Part shown: positions 54,376 through 63,902 of the stretch, in pieces | Layout of the letters: every line of letters begins with the position of its first letter | How positions within the stretch are numbered: the first letter of the stretch is position 1 | NCBI GenBank assembly: GCA_015057555.1 | Contig: SVEC01000001.1 | Span: 279,090 to 343,089, forward strand | DNA: 64,000 nucleotides | Direction: 5' to 3' | Source of the DNA: Lachnospiraceae bacterium | GTDB taxonomy: Bacteria; Bacillota; Clostridia; Lachnospirales; Lachnospiraceae | Made by a program: the position numbers and the translations under genes | The notes under the pieces: model-generated | Told to the model about the DNA's origin: nothing | Databases searched by the model: none | The model's input: the letters and a program-made list of their open reading frames with translations, nothing else

Positions 54376-56835
54376 ATGGATGTAAATAAGATTTTAATGG
54401 AATATGATGGAATGTTTGGTAGTTATAGCTTAGATGATATCGAGAAATTTTTAGTGGATAGCATCTATGAGGCTAGAGAGCAGGAGGATAAATCTAGTGA
54501 ATTTACCTTGCTTAATGAGATAATTGGTTTTTGCCGAGATACCACGCAAAACGATAAAGGAATTATGTACTGCAAGGAGCTACTGGCATTGATGAAGGAT
54601 ATGGGGATAGAAGATACGCTTGAGTATGCCACAGCTCTCCTAAATATTGGTAATGCTTATCGTGGCTTTGGTCGTTCTGATGAATCTATGGAGTGCTATA
54701 AGAAAACTCTGGAAATTTATAGTGCTAATCTAGATGATAATGATTTTGGCTATGCAAATCTTTATAACAACTGGGCACTTCTTTATCAAGAATTGGGTGA
54801 TTTTGAGAGTGCTAGAGAATGTTTATATAAGGCTCTTAAGGTAGTTGATTCCTATGGAGAGGCAGAGATTCAGCAGGCTATCACTAGAACAAATCTAGGA
54901 AGTACATTAGTGGCCATAGGAACCAAAGAGGCTTGTGACGAGGCTGAAAAGGTATTGCTAAATGCACTTTCTGTGTTCGAGAGGGATGGTGGAAAGGACT
55001 TTCACTACAATGGAGCCTTGGTTGGTATGGGCGACCTTATGTGTCGCAAGAAGTGCTATATGGAGGCGGTTGATTTTTACGAAAAAGGATTGGCAGAATT
55101 AGAAAAGCATGTTGGCAGAAATGATAATTATAATAGAGTTAAAGAAAAATTTGATTACGCTATAAAGAAATATGAAGACAGAGAGACAGAAACCATGCTT
55201 AAGGAGGATATCTTAGAGGAAAAACAGGAGTACCAAGAACCTTCTGATGATGTGACTATTAGAGAAGATAATAATGTATGGAAGAACAATATTGCCCGTA
55301 GCAGAGAATTTTATGAGAAATATGGAAGAAAGATGCTTCATAATAGGTTCCCTGAGTATGAGAGTAAGATAGCTGTAGGTATAGTCGGAATGGGTTCAGA
55401 CTGCTATGGATTTGATGATGAGATATCAACGGACCATGATTATGATATAGGCTTTTGCATGTGGCTTACACCTGATGTCTATGATGAGATTGGTGCACAG
55501 TTAATAGCTGAGTATAAGAATTTGCTTAGGGAAGCTGGCGTGGATGAAAATGCATATGGTCGGTTGGTAGAGCGAAGAGGTGTATTTGAAATAAAGGATT
55601 TCTACCAGGAATTCTTAGGCGATAGCTATAATTTGGGGAATGCATCTGCCAGATATGAGGATTATCAGCTTGCAGCGGTTACAAATGGAACGATTTTTAG
55701 AGATGACCTAGGTGAATTTACTTCAGTAAGAAATAAATTGTTGGAATACTATGATGACAGAGCTTGGAGAATGAAACTAGTGAAGGCAGTTCATAATTTC
55801 TCCCAGTACGGACAAAGTAATTATGCCAGAATGATGGCTAGACAGGACTATGTTACTGCAAATATGTGTATTAGCATGGCTGTGGAAAGCGCAATGGATT
55901 TAACATATCTACTTGCTAGAACATATGCTCCATATTATAAGTGGAAATTTAAGGGCTTAGAAAAGCTTATAAACGAGAGAAAATGGATAAATATTGATAA
56001 GCTATTTGAGCTTCGAGGTCTTCTTGAGGAATTGTCTGAATTAGGCAGTCAAGCGAATGCTTGGGAAAATGTGGTGTATGACGCTGCAGTAGTTAATTAT
56101 AGGGATAAAAAGCTTGTAATAATTGATAAGATAGCAGAAGCACTTTTGTCTGAGCTAAAGAGTAAGGACTTGGCTACTGGCGACGATGTATTTTTACAGA
56201 ATCATGAACCATATATAACTAAGAAATTGCGTCGTACTAATAGAGTTAATCAAATTGTAGAAATCGAATGGGAAATGTTTGATAAAGTAAAAAATGAAGG
56301 TGGAAGAGCCGACTGTCAGGATGATTGGAATACATTTTCTATTATGAGAAAGAGTCAGTATATGGCTTGGAGTAAGGAGTTGCAGGAAAGCTACCTTACT
56401 GATCTGGAAATTGCTAGCTCAAAGGGTTGGAATATGATTATGGAGAAGTATGCCAGAATGATGAAAAACACCTGTCCAGAAAAATATGAAGGGCTAAAGA
56501 AGGACTTGCCTAAATTAACAGATGATAGAATTGCCATACAGGAGAGTATAATTGCTATCCAGGTGGAATGGATGGAAGATTTTGCTGCTCAGTATCCTAA
56601 GATGGCTGGAAATTCCAGAAGTATCAGAACTGAAACTGATAATGAATATAATACCTCCTATGAGACTTACCTTAGGGGTGAGATAAGTACTTATTCAGAG
56701 AGAACCTTTGTGCTTTACGGAAAATTTGTAGCTGAGCTTCATAGGCAGGGAAAGAATCTTGCTTATAAGATTATGAATAATACTGCAAGATTGTATGGAT
56801 ATGCAGGTGTAGAGGATGCGGAGAGTAGGTTGTGA
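54376..56835 (+). CDS. TPR - nucleotidyltransferase (DUF4037) - DUF4125 fusion protein
   Basis: This 819-residue cytoplasmic protein has three parts. Residues 1-270 are tetratricopeptide repeats (ATALLNIGNAYRGFGRSDES and similar). Residues 315-600 are a DUF4037-type nucleotidyltransferase with the polymerase-beta signature G340-S341 and acidic residues Asp353, Asp355 and Asp357 (STDHDYDIGF). Residues from about 616 form a DUF4125-like domain (EGGRADCQDDWNTFSIMRKSQ). The catalytic residues look intact, so nucleotide transfer to a small molecule or protein is plausible; the substrate is unknown. AAGGGGTG precedes the ATG. A short nuclease-like remnant overlaps its 3' end. Confidence 0.82.
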   Translation: MDVNKILMEYDGMFGSYSLDDIEKFLVDSIYEAREQEDKSSEFTLLNEIIGFCRDTTQNDKGIMYCKELLALMKDMGIEDTLEYATALLNIGNAYRGFGRSDESMECYKKTLEIYSANLDDNDFGYANLYNNWALLYQELGDFESARECLYKALKVVDSYGEAEIQQAITRTNLGSTLVAIGTKEACDEAEKVLLNALSVFERDGGKDFHYNGALVGMGDLMCRKKCYMEAVDFYEKGLAELEKHVGRNDNYNRVKEKFDYAIKKYEDRETETMLKEDILEEKQEYQEPSDDVTIREDNNVWKNNIARSREFYEKYGRKMLHNRFPEYESKIAVGIVGMGSDCYGFDDEISTDHDYDIGFCMWLTPDVYDEIGAQLIAEYKNLLREAGVDENAYGRLVERRGVFEIKDFYQEFLGDSYNLGNASARYEDYQLAAVTNGTIFRDDLGEFTSVRNKLLEYYDDRAWRMKLVKAVHNFSQYGQSNYARMMARQDYVTANMCISMAVESAMDLTYLLARTYAPYYKWKFKGLEKLINERKWINIDKLFELRGLLEELSELGSQANAWENVVYDAAVVNYRDKKLVIIDKIAEALLSELKSKDLATGDDVFLQNHEPYITKKLRRTNRVNQIVEIEWEMFDKVKNEGGRADCQDDWNTFSIMRKSQYMAWSKELQESYLTDLEIASSKGWNMIMEKYARMMKNTCPEKYEGLKKDLPKLTDDRIAIQESIIAIQVEWMEDFAAQYPKMAGNSRSIRTETDNEYNTSYETYLRGEISTYSERTFVLYGKFVAELHRQGKNLAYKIMNNTARLYGYAGVEDAESRL

Positions 56836-56968
56836 GGCATACTCTGTGGAGGATAAGGGGCAGAGAATTTGCTTTTGTGTATATTGTTATAATGCTCAGC
56901 CAGGAGTGGTGATAGATTATACCACTGGTGAAAGCTGGCTGGAGGAGTATAAGGTAAAGGCTTTATGA
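56816..56968 (+). pseudogene. C-terminal remnant resembling a DNA-entry-type nuclease
   Basis: A 50-codon frame starts at ATG 56816 inside the end of the nucleotidyltransferase gene and stops at TGA 56966-56968. Its sequence (AYSVEDKGQRICFCVYCYN and QPGVVIDYTTGESW) looks like the C-terminal end of DNA/RNA non-specific endonucleases of the DNA-entry type. The catalytic part is missing. AGGTG lies six bases before the ATG, so it might still be translated. The call rests on recognition of the motif and is moderate. Confidence 0.5.
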
Positions 56969-57041
56969 AATCATTCATTTACACATAGTATAGTTCTGAA
57001 ATATTTATAGCTATAGAATACTGAGAAATGGACAAATTACA

Positions 57042-57070
57042 TTGAGCTACATCCTAAAAAATGCTATAAT
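57042..57070 (+). promoter_or_regulatory. Sigma-A-type promoter of the Lon-like protease gene
   Basis: TTGAGC (57042-57047) and a perfect TATAAT (57065-57070) are 17 bases apart, about 40 bases before the start. No CtsR or CIRCE heat-shock site is visible. Confidence 0.75.
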
Positions 57071-57108
57071 ATAAATATAAATTTCATTCCACAAGGAGGT
57101 ACAATAGT

Positions 57109-59526
57109 ATGAAGACTGTTAAGGAATTAGACTATACACAATTGAAGAAAATTTGTAGCCCTAGTGATTTTGACTTTCAAACCACAGCAGAGCTTACGCC
57201 TTGGGATGGAATTATAGGACAGGAGAGAGCTGTTAAGGCATTTGATTTTGGCCTTGCAGTTAAGATGAAGGGATATAATATTTATATGTCTGGCTCCTCG
57301 GGAACAGGCAAGACTTCCTATGCAAGAGCAAACATAGAGAAGCTTGCGACAAAAGAGCCGGTGCCAGATGACTGGTGCTATGTACATAACTTTGATAAGC
57401 CTAAGGAGCCTATTGCGCTTAGATTTAAGGCGGGGATTGGCAAGCAATTTAAAGATGATATGGAAGAGCTGATGTCCTTGGTAGAGAAGGAACTTTCAAA
57501 GGTTTTCCAGTCTGAGGAGTATGATAATAAGAAAAATGAACTTATGTCAGCCTATGAAGAACGTCAGGATGAATTGATTGACCAGGTGAGCAAAACTGCC
57601 GAAGAATATGATTTTGCCCTTAAGCATAATAAATCAAGTGTATATTTTCAGCCAATAATAGACGGTGCACCTATAGATGAAGAAAGCTACGCGATGCTTA
57701 CAGTGGAGCAGGTTAAGGAAATTGAGAAAAAATCAGAGCTTATGCAGGAGAAGGTAAGCTCATTTATGCGCGAGCTTCATGAGATGGAGAAGGAGTGCGA
57801 GAAAAAGCTGGAAGAGTTGGACAAGGAGGTTGGAGATGCCACTATTGGACAACATATAGCGGATTTTATTGATAAGTATAAAGGATATGAAAGAGTTACA
57901 GATTATATTAACGATGTAAAAGAAGATATTCTCGATAATTTAGACTATTTTATGGAGGAAGATGATGAAAAGCAGGATGTTCTCTCTGCTCTTATGCCAC
58001 TGCTTGGAAAGAAGCAGGATGAGGATGTTATGCATAGATATGAGGTGAACCTTATTGTTGACCACTCAGAGAGCAAGGGAGCACCGGTTGTAGTTACATT
58101 TAACCCTACATATACTAATCTAATGGGAGAGACTGAATACGATACAGAGTACGGTAGCCTGACCACAGATTTTATGAAGATAAAGCCAGGTCTTTTCCAT
58201 CAGGCAAATGGAGGCTATCTCATAGTACAAGCTCAGGATATTTGTACCATTCCTCATGCCTGGGAGTCTCTAAGAAGAGTAATTAAGACCAAGGAGATAA
58301 ATCTTGATTCAATCAGGGAGATGCTTAGCTCTATAACAGCTCCATCCCTTAAGCCAGAACCTATCGAAGCACAGCTAAAGGTTATTATGGTTGGAAGTGA
58401 TTATTTCTATGAGCTTCTTAGTGAGGGAGATGAGGAATTTGATAAGTTCTTCAAGATTAGGGCGGATTTTGATGATGAGATGGATCATAATCATGAAAAT
58501 ATATCTAAGATTGCAGGATTTATTAAGAGCTTTGTGGAGCGTGAAAAAACATTTGATTTTGATGTCAGTGCAGTATGTGCCATAATAGAGTATTCCTCAA
58601 GAGCTGCGGCTAGACAGGATAAGCTATCCACAAGGTTTAACTATCTGTCGGAGATACTAGGAGAAGCATACACATGGGCAAAGCTTGAAGGAGCTAGCAT
58701 TATAACAGCAGATCATATCCACAAGACCATCTTCGAAAAGGAAGATAGGCTTAAGCTGTATGAGGAAAAGCTTAATGAGATGCTTGAGGAAGATGTAATA
58801 ATGATAGATACAGATGGAGCTAAGATAGGTCAGATTAATGGTTTGGCAGTTCTTGATATGGGTAGCTATGCATTTGGTACACCATCAAGAATAACTGCTA
58901 CAACCTATGTTGGAAAGTCTGGTATTGTAAATATCGAAAAGGAAGCTCGTATGAGTGGGCATACTCATGATAAGGGTGTTCAGATAATTACGGGATATTT
59001 AGGACAGACCTATGCTCAGAAATTTCCTATGGCTTTGTCTTGTCGAGTTTGCTTCGAACAAAATTATAATGGCATAGATGGTGACAGCGCATCAAGTACA
59101 GAGCTTTATTGTATTATATCATCCTTGGCGGAGCTTCCAATTCGTCAGGATTTGGCAGTAACCGGTTCTGTAAATCAAAAGGGTGAGATACAGGCTATAG
59201 GTGGAGTTACCCAGAAGATAGAGGGCTTCTATGACCTGTGTAAAAAGAGAGGCTTGACTGGAAATCAAGGTGTATTAATCCCTGTGTCAAATGTTAAGGA
59301 TCTGGTTTTAAAGACTGAGGTTATAGATGCTGTAAGGGATGGTAGCTTCCATATTTACCCTATAACACATATTGATGAAGGAATTGAGCTCCTTATGAAT
59401 TGTTCTGCAGGTAATAAGGATGGAAATGGAGATTATACAGAGGATAGTGTTCACGGCAAGGTATATAGAAAGCTAAAGAGATTTGCTAAACTCTCCAAAG
59501 ATTTTGAGGCTGGTGATGAATTCTAG
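57109..59526 (+). CDS. Lon-like ATP-dependent serine protease
   Basis: This 805-residue protein belongs to the Lon-related AAA group that lacks the classical LAN domain. Walker A is GSSGTGKT near residues 62-69. A long helical insertion lies at about residues 125-290, followed by the rest of the AAA module (QANGGYLIVQAQD). The protease domain has the Ser660-Lys703 dyad in GDSAS and TQKIEG, with the usual 43-residue spacing. No membrane helices are seen, so it is cytosolic. Substrates are unknown. AAGGAGGT precedes the ATG. Confidence 0.93.
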   Translation: MKTVKELDYTQLKKICSPSDFDFQTTAELTPWDGIIGQERAVKAFDFGLAVKMKGYNIYMSGSSGTGKTSYARANIEKLATKEPVPDDWCYVHNFDKPKEPIALRFKAGIGKQFKDDMEELMSLVEKELSKVFQSEEYDNKKNELMSAYEERQDELIDQVSKTAEEYDFALKHNKSSVYFQPIIDGAPIDEESYAMLTVEQVKEIEKKSELMQEKVSSFMRELHEMEKECEKKLEELDKEVGDATIGQHIADFIDKYKGYERVTDYINDVKEDILDNLDYFMEEDDEKQDVLSALMPLLGKKQDEDVMHRYEVNLIVDHSESKGAPVVVTFNPTYTNLMGETEYDTEYGSLTTDFMKIKPGLFHQANGGYLIVQAQDICTIPHAWESLRRVIKTKEINLDSIREMLSSITAPSLKPEPIEAQLKVIMVGSDYFYELLSEGDEEFDKFFKIRADFDDEMDHNHENISKIAGFIKSFVEREKTFDFDVSAVCAIIEYSSRAAARQDKLSTRFNYLSEILGEAYTWAKLEGASIITADHIHKTIFEKEDRLKLYEEKLNEMLEEDVIMIDTDGAKIGQINGLAVLDMGSYAFGTPSRITATTYVGKSGIVNIEKEARMSGHTHDKGVQIITGYLGQTYAQKFPMALSCRVCFEQNYNGIDGDSASSTELYCIISSLAELPIRQDLAVTGSVNQKGEIQAIGGVTQKIEGFYDLCKKRGLTGNQGVLIPVSNVKDLVLKTEVIDAVRDGSFHIYPITHIDEGIELLMNCSAGNKDGNGDYTEDSVHGKVYRKLKRFAKLSKDFEAGDEF

Positions 59527-59539
59527 CAGATTTATCCAA

Positions 59540-59570
59540 TGTAAAAATTTTTTGTAAATTTTTACATAAA
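59540..59570 (+). terminator. AT-rich hairpin after the protease gene
   Basis: TGTAAAAATTT (59540-59550) pairs with 59556-59566. It is weak and AT-rich, so it is a possible terminator only. Confidence 0.4.
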
Positions 59571-59700
59571 AACGCCTACCTTAATCGTATTATAAAATAT
59601 ATGCTTATATTTAAAAGATAATAAAATGTTGACATAATTTGTCTCAGTGAAATATTTGTCCTGATTTTTACATATTTGGTTAAATATTTCTGTATAGTTC

Positions 59701-59729
59701 TTGAAATTATATTGAGGAAATGATACAAT
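59701..59729 (+). promoter_or_regulatory. Promoter of the first transglutaminase-ChW gene
   Basis: TTGAAA (59701-59706) and TACAAT (59724-59729) are 17 bases apart. A second TACAAT at 59739-59744 could serve another start. Upstream, GAAATATTT and AAATATTTC form an inverted repeat around 59649-59692 that could be an operator. The rest of this 262-base gap is AT-rich with no gene. Confidence 0.55.
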
Positions 59730-59788
59730 TCACTTCTGTACAATATAAAATATAAAAAGTGGGAGGGTCCCAACAAAAGGAGGAAAAA

Positions 59789-61873
59789 ATGAAAGTAACA
59801 AAGAAACTATTAAGAAAGACCTATGCTTTTCTTATGGCTTTCGTAATGGTTATTGGATTGGCAAGTTCACCTTTACTTACAGTTTATGCTGAGGAAACTG
59901 ATGAGGCAGAAGAACTCGTTGGAGAGGTAACATGGTATAACGATGATCTTTACGATTCATATGAAGAAGCAAATGCAGCTTTAGCTGAGGTTACAGCTGA
60001 GAATCAGGCAGCTGATATAGCTGACAACTATCTTACTGATGATGGTGAAGTTGTTGATATTCCTACATTTAAGGATACATCATCAGCAGCAGATTATATG
60101 AGAAAGTGCTTAGTAGAGAGAAGAAGTAGCATCGAGTTTGTATATAAGCTTGGTTATACATACAGCACTGTATCATATGGAGAGATGTTAGCGAAGAACG
60201 CACTTAAAGAGGTTGAGGAGAAGCTTTGGGTTGAGACTCCAAATTCAAATGAAGGTGATTACCTCTTATGGCACACTGGAGATTACAAGTATGTATTTAA
60301 GGGAACAACTAAGACTGACTTCGTTACAGTAACTGTAAATCCTGATTATACTACTACAGCGGCTCAGGAAGCACAGGTAACTCGTAAAGTTGATAGCCTT
60401 CTTGATACAGCTTTCGATGGTTGGGAGAACCATACAGATACTAGTAATGCATATGATGTTTTCTGGTGGCTTATCAATAATTTTGCTGTAGCTACATCAG
60501 CAAATGAAATTGACACAGCTGCTTATGCTGGTTTTATCAATGGTAAGGCTGTACATTCAGGATATGCTAGTGCTGCATACAGACTCCTTAGAGAGATGGG
60601 TGTAAATAATAGAATAGTGTACGATTCTACAACTCCTAGTGTATGGAATATAGTAGAAATTAATGGAAAATACTACAATTTCGATGCTATATACGGAGAT
60701 TTAGTATATACATCTCTTGGCAATGCTGGTCTTGCAGAGTGTTATTTATTTGTTAGTGATGATTTCCTGAAGGATACAGATAGAACATGCTTTAGTGGAA
60801 ACAAGCACTATAAGGATTATGAATATAGAAATTCTACATATAATGCGGCGCACCCTATGGCATCAGAGGATTACCTTGTGTTTGATCCAAAGAAAGAGGA
60901 TACAGTTGTAGTAACTAATCCTACAGTTGGTGTTACATACAGAACTCACGTACAGAAGGACGGTTGGCAGACATGGAAGAATGATGGTGCCATGAGTGGT
61001 ACTAGTGGTAGAGGCTTAAGACTTGAGGGTATCGAGATTAAGCTTACTGGAAATACTGGACTTGACCTTGGTATTGAGTATAAGACTCACATCCAGAAGT
61101 ACGGCTGGGAGGCTGAGTGGAAGCAGAATGGTAAGATGTCTGGTACTAGCGGCGAGGCTAAGAGACTTGAGGCTATCAAGATTAGACTTACAGGTGATGA
61201 TGCAGCTAAGTATGATGTATATTACAGAGTTCACGCACAGACTTATGGTTGGTTAGGATGGGCTAAGAATGGCCAGGAGGCTGGTACTGCAGGTCAGTCA
61301 AAGAGACTTGAGGGTATCGAGATTAAGATTGTTAAGAAGGGCGAGGTTCCTTCAGGATTAATTGGTTATTCATATGTTGAGTATGGTAAAACTGCTGAGC
61401 TAAATAGTGAAGTAACTGGTATGGTTAACTATAGAACTCACGTACAGAAGTATGGCTGGCAGGGATATGTATATGATGGTTCACTTAGTGGTACTTTCGG
61501 AGAGTCAAAGAGACTTGAGGGTATCAATATCTCACTTGGTGATACTGGATATACAGGTGGAATCACATACAGAACTCACATCCAGAAGATTGGCTGGCAG
61601 GATTGGAAGTCAAATGGTGTTATGAGTGGTACAAGTGGTCAGGCACTTAGACTTGAGGCTATAGAGATTAAGCTTACAGGTGAAGTTGCAAACCACTATG
61701 ATGTATACTATCGTGTACATGCTCAGACCTTTGGATGGCTTGATTGGGCTAAGAATGGTCAGGCATCAGGTACTGCTGGTTACGGCAAGAGACTTGAGTC
61801 TATTCAGATTGTGCTTGTACCAAAGGGTGGTCCAGCACCTGGTAGCACATCAAGACCTTTTGTGCAGAAATAA
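59789..61873 (+). CDS. Secreted ChW-repeat protein with inactive transglutaminase-like domain
   Basis: This 694-residue protein has a signal peptide with likely cleavage after VYA near residue 34. A transglutaminase-like domain covers about residues 225-310, and six clostridial hydrophobic W repeats follow (about residues 382-690; for example YRTHVQKDGWQTWKNDG and SGTSG-RLEGIEIKL). The active-site Cys and His are replaced by His256 and Ser284, and only Asp299 remains, so it is probably a non-catalytic binding protein. ChW repeats are thought to bind cell-wall or substrate polymers. I chose ATG 59789 behind AAGGAGG. Confidence 0.88.
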   Translation: MKVTKKLLRKTYAFLMAFVMVIGLASSPLLTVYAEETDEAEELVGEVTWYNDDLYDSYEEANAALAEVTAENQAADIADNYLTDDGEVVDIPTFKDTSSAADYMRKCLVERRSSIEFVYKLGYTYSTVSYGEMLAKNALKEVEEKLWVETPNSNEGDYLLWHTGDYKYVFKGTTKTDFVTVTVNPDYTTTAAQEAQVTRKVDSLLDTAFDGWENHTDTSNAYDVFWWLINNFAVATSANEIDTAAYAGFINGKAVHSGYASAAYRLLREMGVNNRIVYDSTTPSVWNIVEINGKYYNFDAIYGDLVYTSLGNAGLAECYLFVSDDFLKDTDRTCFSGNKHYKDYEYRNSTYNAAHPMASEDYLVFDPKKEDTVVVTNPTVGVTYRTHVQKDGWQTWKNDGAMSGTSGRGLRLEGIEIKLTGNTGLDLGIEYKTHIQKYGWEAEWKQNGKMSGTSGEAKRLEAIKIRLTGDDAAKYDVYYRVHAQTYGWLGWAKNGQEAGTAGQSKRLEGIEIKIVKKGEVPSGLIGYSYVEYGKTAELNSEVTGMVNYRTHVQKYGWQGYVYDGSLSGTFGESKRLEGINISLGDTGYTGGITYRTHIQKIGWQDWKSNGVMSGTSGQALRLEAIEIKLTGEVANHYDVYYRVHAQTFGWLDWAKNGQASGTAGYGKRLESIQIVLVPKGGPAPGSTSRPFVQK

Positions 61874-61909
61874 TTTAATATAAGAATTATGAAGGGTAGG
61901 ATAATCCCT

Positions 61910-63838
61910 ATGAAGATAATCAAAAGAAGAAAGGTAATAGATGTAATAAGCGTTGTGTTGCTTACTATATATTTAGTCAGCAATATTAGTCTCAATATAT
62001 CTCATGCCAAGACTTCTGATGAATCAGGAATAATTATAGATTATAATCCAAATTATTATGATTCATATGATGAATTCATAGGAGATGATTCTGCCCATTT
62101 TAATTATGATGAAGGTAATATTTTATCAGAAGGTAGTTCTAATTTAGAAGAAATAGTTCCAAATTTTAATACAATTGATGAAGCAGGTGCTTATCTTAGA
62201 GCATGTATGGTAGATAGAAGTGGAGAGGTTGAATTTATATTCTCCAATCAGGAAGGGTATTCCGGTGCGGAAGGTTTTGCAGCTATTAAGTCTGCTACAT
62301 TTGTAGAGACGGATAGTCCAAAGGAAGGGGATTACCTATACTGGAACTATGCAGGACTTCAGGGCTCCTTTGATATGTTAGAGGAAGGTATAAAATATAT
62401 TCTTAAACCGTCATACCTATCAACAGCTGGGCAGGAAGATGAAATAGATGAAAAGGTTAACTCGTTATTATGTAATGAGTTTGCTGGTTGGGAGTCTATG
62501 GATGAATTTTCCAGAATTAAAATGGCGTATAAGTGGGTTACTTATAATTTTACTTTTGTAGGTGGTTCTGATAGACATTCTACTTATAGTGGAATTATAG
62601 AATATGAAACTGTGTGTCAGGGCTTTTCTAGTACAATGTATAGATTACTTCGTGAGATGGGAATTTCTTGTCGAGTTATCTCAAATGAAGCTCATGGATG
62701 GAATATAGTAAAGATAGGTGATTACTATTACAATATTGATGCAACCTGGGATGTTAAAACAAAGGAAAGTAAGTGGAGTAACTTCCTGTTATCCAATTCA
62801 AGCTTTGAATTAGGAGAAATGCATACTAGGGGAGCTAGGTATACTACAGAAGAATTTAATCTGTCATATCCAATGTCTAATCAGGATTATCAGTGGATAC
62901 CTGAGGAGGAACAGCTTGGAGTAGAATATAAAACTCATATACAGACTACAGGTTGGCAGGATTGGAAAATAGATGGTGCAACTAGTGGAACTACAGGAAA
63001 AAGTAAGAGACTTGAGGCAATTAAAATACACCTGACAGGTACAGAATATAAGGATATTGATTTGGAATATATGTCTCATATTCAGTCCGTAGGCTGGGAA
63101 GCTGATTGGAAAGCGTCAGATAGCGTTAGTGGTACAGAAGGGAAATCCAAGCGATTAGAAGCTATTAAAATCAAACTAATTGGAAAAGATGCTAAGGATT
63201 ATGACATTTATTACAGAGTTCATGTACAAACCTTTGGCTGGCTTGGCTGGGCGAAAAATGGTGAATGTGCAGGAACTACAGGTATGTCTAAGCGGTTAGA
63301 GGGTATAGAGATTACTGTTTTACCGAAGGGAGAAGCTCCGGAGGGGATGATAGGATATTCTTATATAGCTTATGGAAAGACTGCTTTGTTAGATGAAAAT
63401 AATCAAAAAGAAATATGCTACAATGCTCACGTTCAGACCTATGGATGGCAGAAACCATTATCAGATGGTTCTATAAGCGGAACCTTTGGTGAGGGCAAAC
63501 GACTTGAGGCCTTCAAAATTTCTCTTGAAGACGTAGCTTATGATGGTGGTGTGGCATATAGAAGTTATATAGCTGGTAATGGCTGGGAATCAGATTGGAA
63601 ATATGATGAAGCCATTAGTGGAACCACAGGACAGGGTAAAGCATTAGATGCAGTACAGATTAAATTGTATGGTCAAGCAGAAGAAGAGTATGATATTTAC
63701 TATAGAGTACATATTCAGACCTATGGATGGCTTGATTGGGTGAAAAATGGAGATATAGCTGGTTTAGAGGGTAAAGGTAAGCGAGTAGAGGCAATACAAA
63801 TTGTATTAATACCAAAGAACCTTCCAGGACCAAAATAA
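61910..63838 (+). CDS. Secreted ChW-repeat protein with complete transglutaminase-like triad
   Basis: This 642-residue paralogue of the preceding protein has a signal segment (about residues 8-31), a transglutaminase-like domain and six ChW repeats (about residues 337-640). The catalytic triad is complete: Cys236 in VCQGFSST, His262 in AHGWN and Asp277 in NIDATWD. This fits a protease or crosslinking enzyme acting outside the cell. I chose ATG 61910 because AGGA lies eight bases before it. An in-frame ATG at 61889 has no ribosome site. It lies 36 bases after its paralogue, so they are probably co-expressed. Confidence 0.87.
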   Translation: MKIIKRRKVIDVISVVLLTIYLVSNISLNISHAKTSDESGIIIDYNPNYYDSYDEFIGDDSAHFNYDEGNILSEGSSNLEEIVPNFNTIDEAGAYLRACMVDRSGEVEFIFSNQEGYSGAEGFAAIKSATFVETDSPKEGDYLYWNYAGLQGSFDMLEEGIKYILKPSYLSTAGQEDEIDEKVNSLLCNEFAGWESMDEFSRIKMAYKWVTYNFTFVGGSDRHSTYSGIIEYETVCQGFSSTMYRLLREMGISCRVISNEAHGWNIVKIGDYYYNIDATWDVKTKESKWSNFLLSNSSFELGEMHTRGARYTTEEFNLSYPMSNQDYQWIPEEEQLGVEYKTHIQTTGWQDWKIDGATSGTTGKSKRLEAIKIHLTGTEYKDIDLEYMSHIQSVGWEADWKASDSVSGTEGKSKRLEAIKIKLIGKDAKDYDIYYRVHVQTFGWLGWAKNGECAGTTGMSKRLEGIEITVLPKGEAPEGMIGYSYIAYGKTALLDENNQKEICYNAHVQTYGWQKPLSDGSISGTFGEGKRLEAFKISLEDVAYDGGVAYRSYIAGNGWESDWKYDEAISGTTGQGKALDAVQIKLYGQAEEEYDIYYRVHIQTYGWLDWVKNGDIAGLEGKGKRVEAIQIVLIPKNLPGPK

Positions 63839-63872
63839 AAAATCAAGGTTAAAATTTAACCTTGATTTTTTG
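63838..63872 (+). terminator. Rho-independent terminator after the ChW pair
   Basis: A 14-16 bp near-perfect stem (63840-63853 with 63855-63868) runs into a T6 tract, with A runs on the other side. Confidence 0.85.
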
Positions 63873-63882
63873 TTAAAATAAA

Positions 63883-63902
63883 GAGCGCGAGACGGGGATC
63901 GA
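63883..63902 (-). other. 3' tRNA-like fragment, possible attachment-site remnant
   Basis: On the minus strand TTCGATCCCCGTCTCGCGCT reads as a tRNA T-loop, the 3' half of the T stem and the 3' acceptor strand. The rest of a tRNA is missing, since the bases before the T loop do not pair. Such 20-base 3' fragments are often left by integration of mobile elements. Beyond it, 63903-64000 has no gene I can support. Confidence 0.4.

Noticed and set aside
58391..58585. 64-codon plus-strand frame inside the Lon-like protease
   Set aside because: It is an out-of-frame shadow of a well-defined protease gene.
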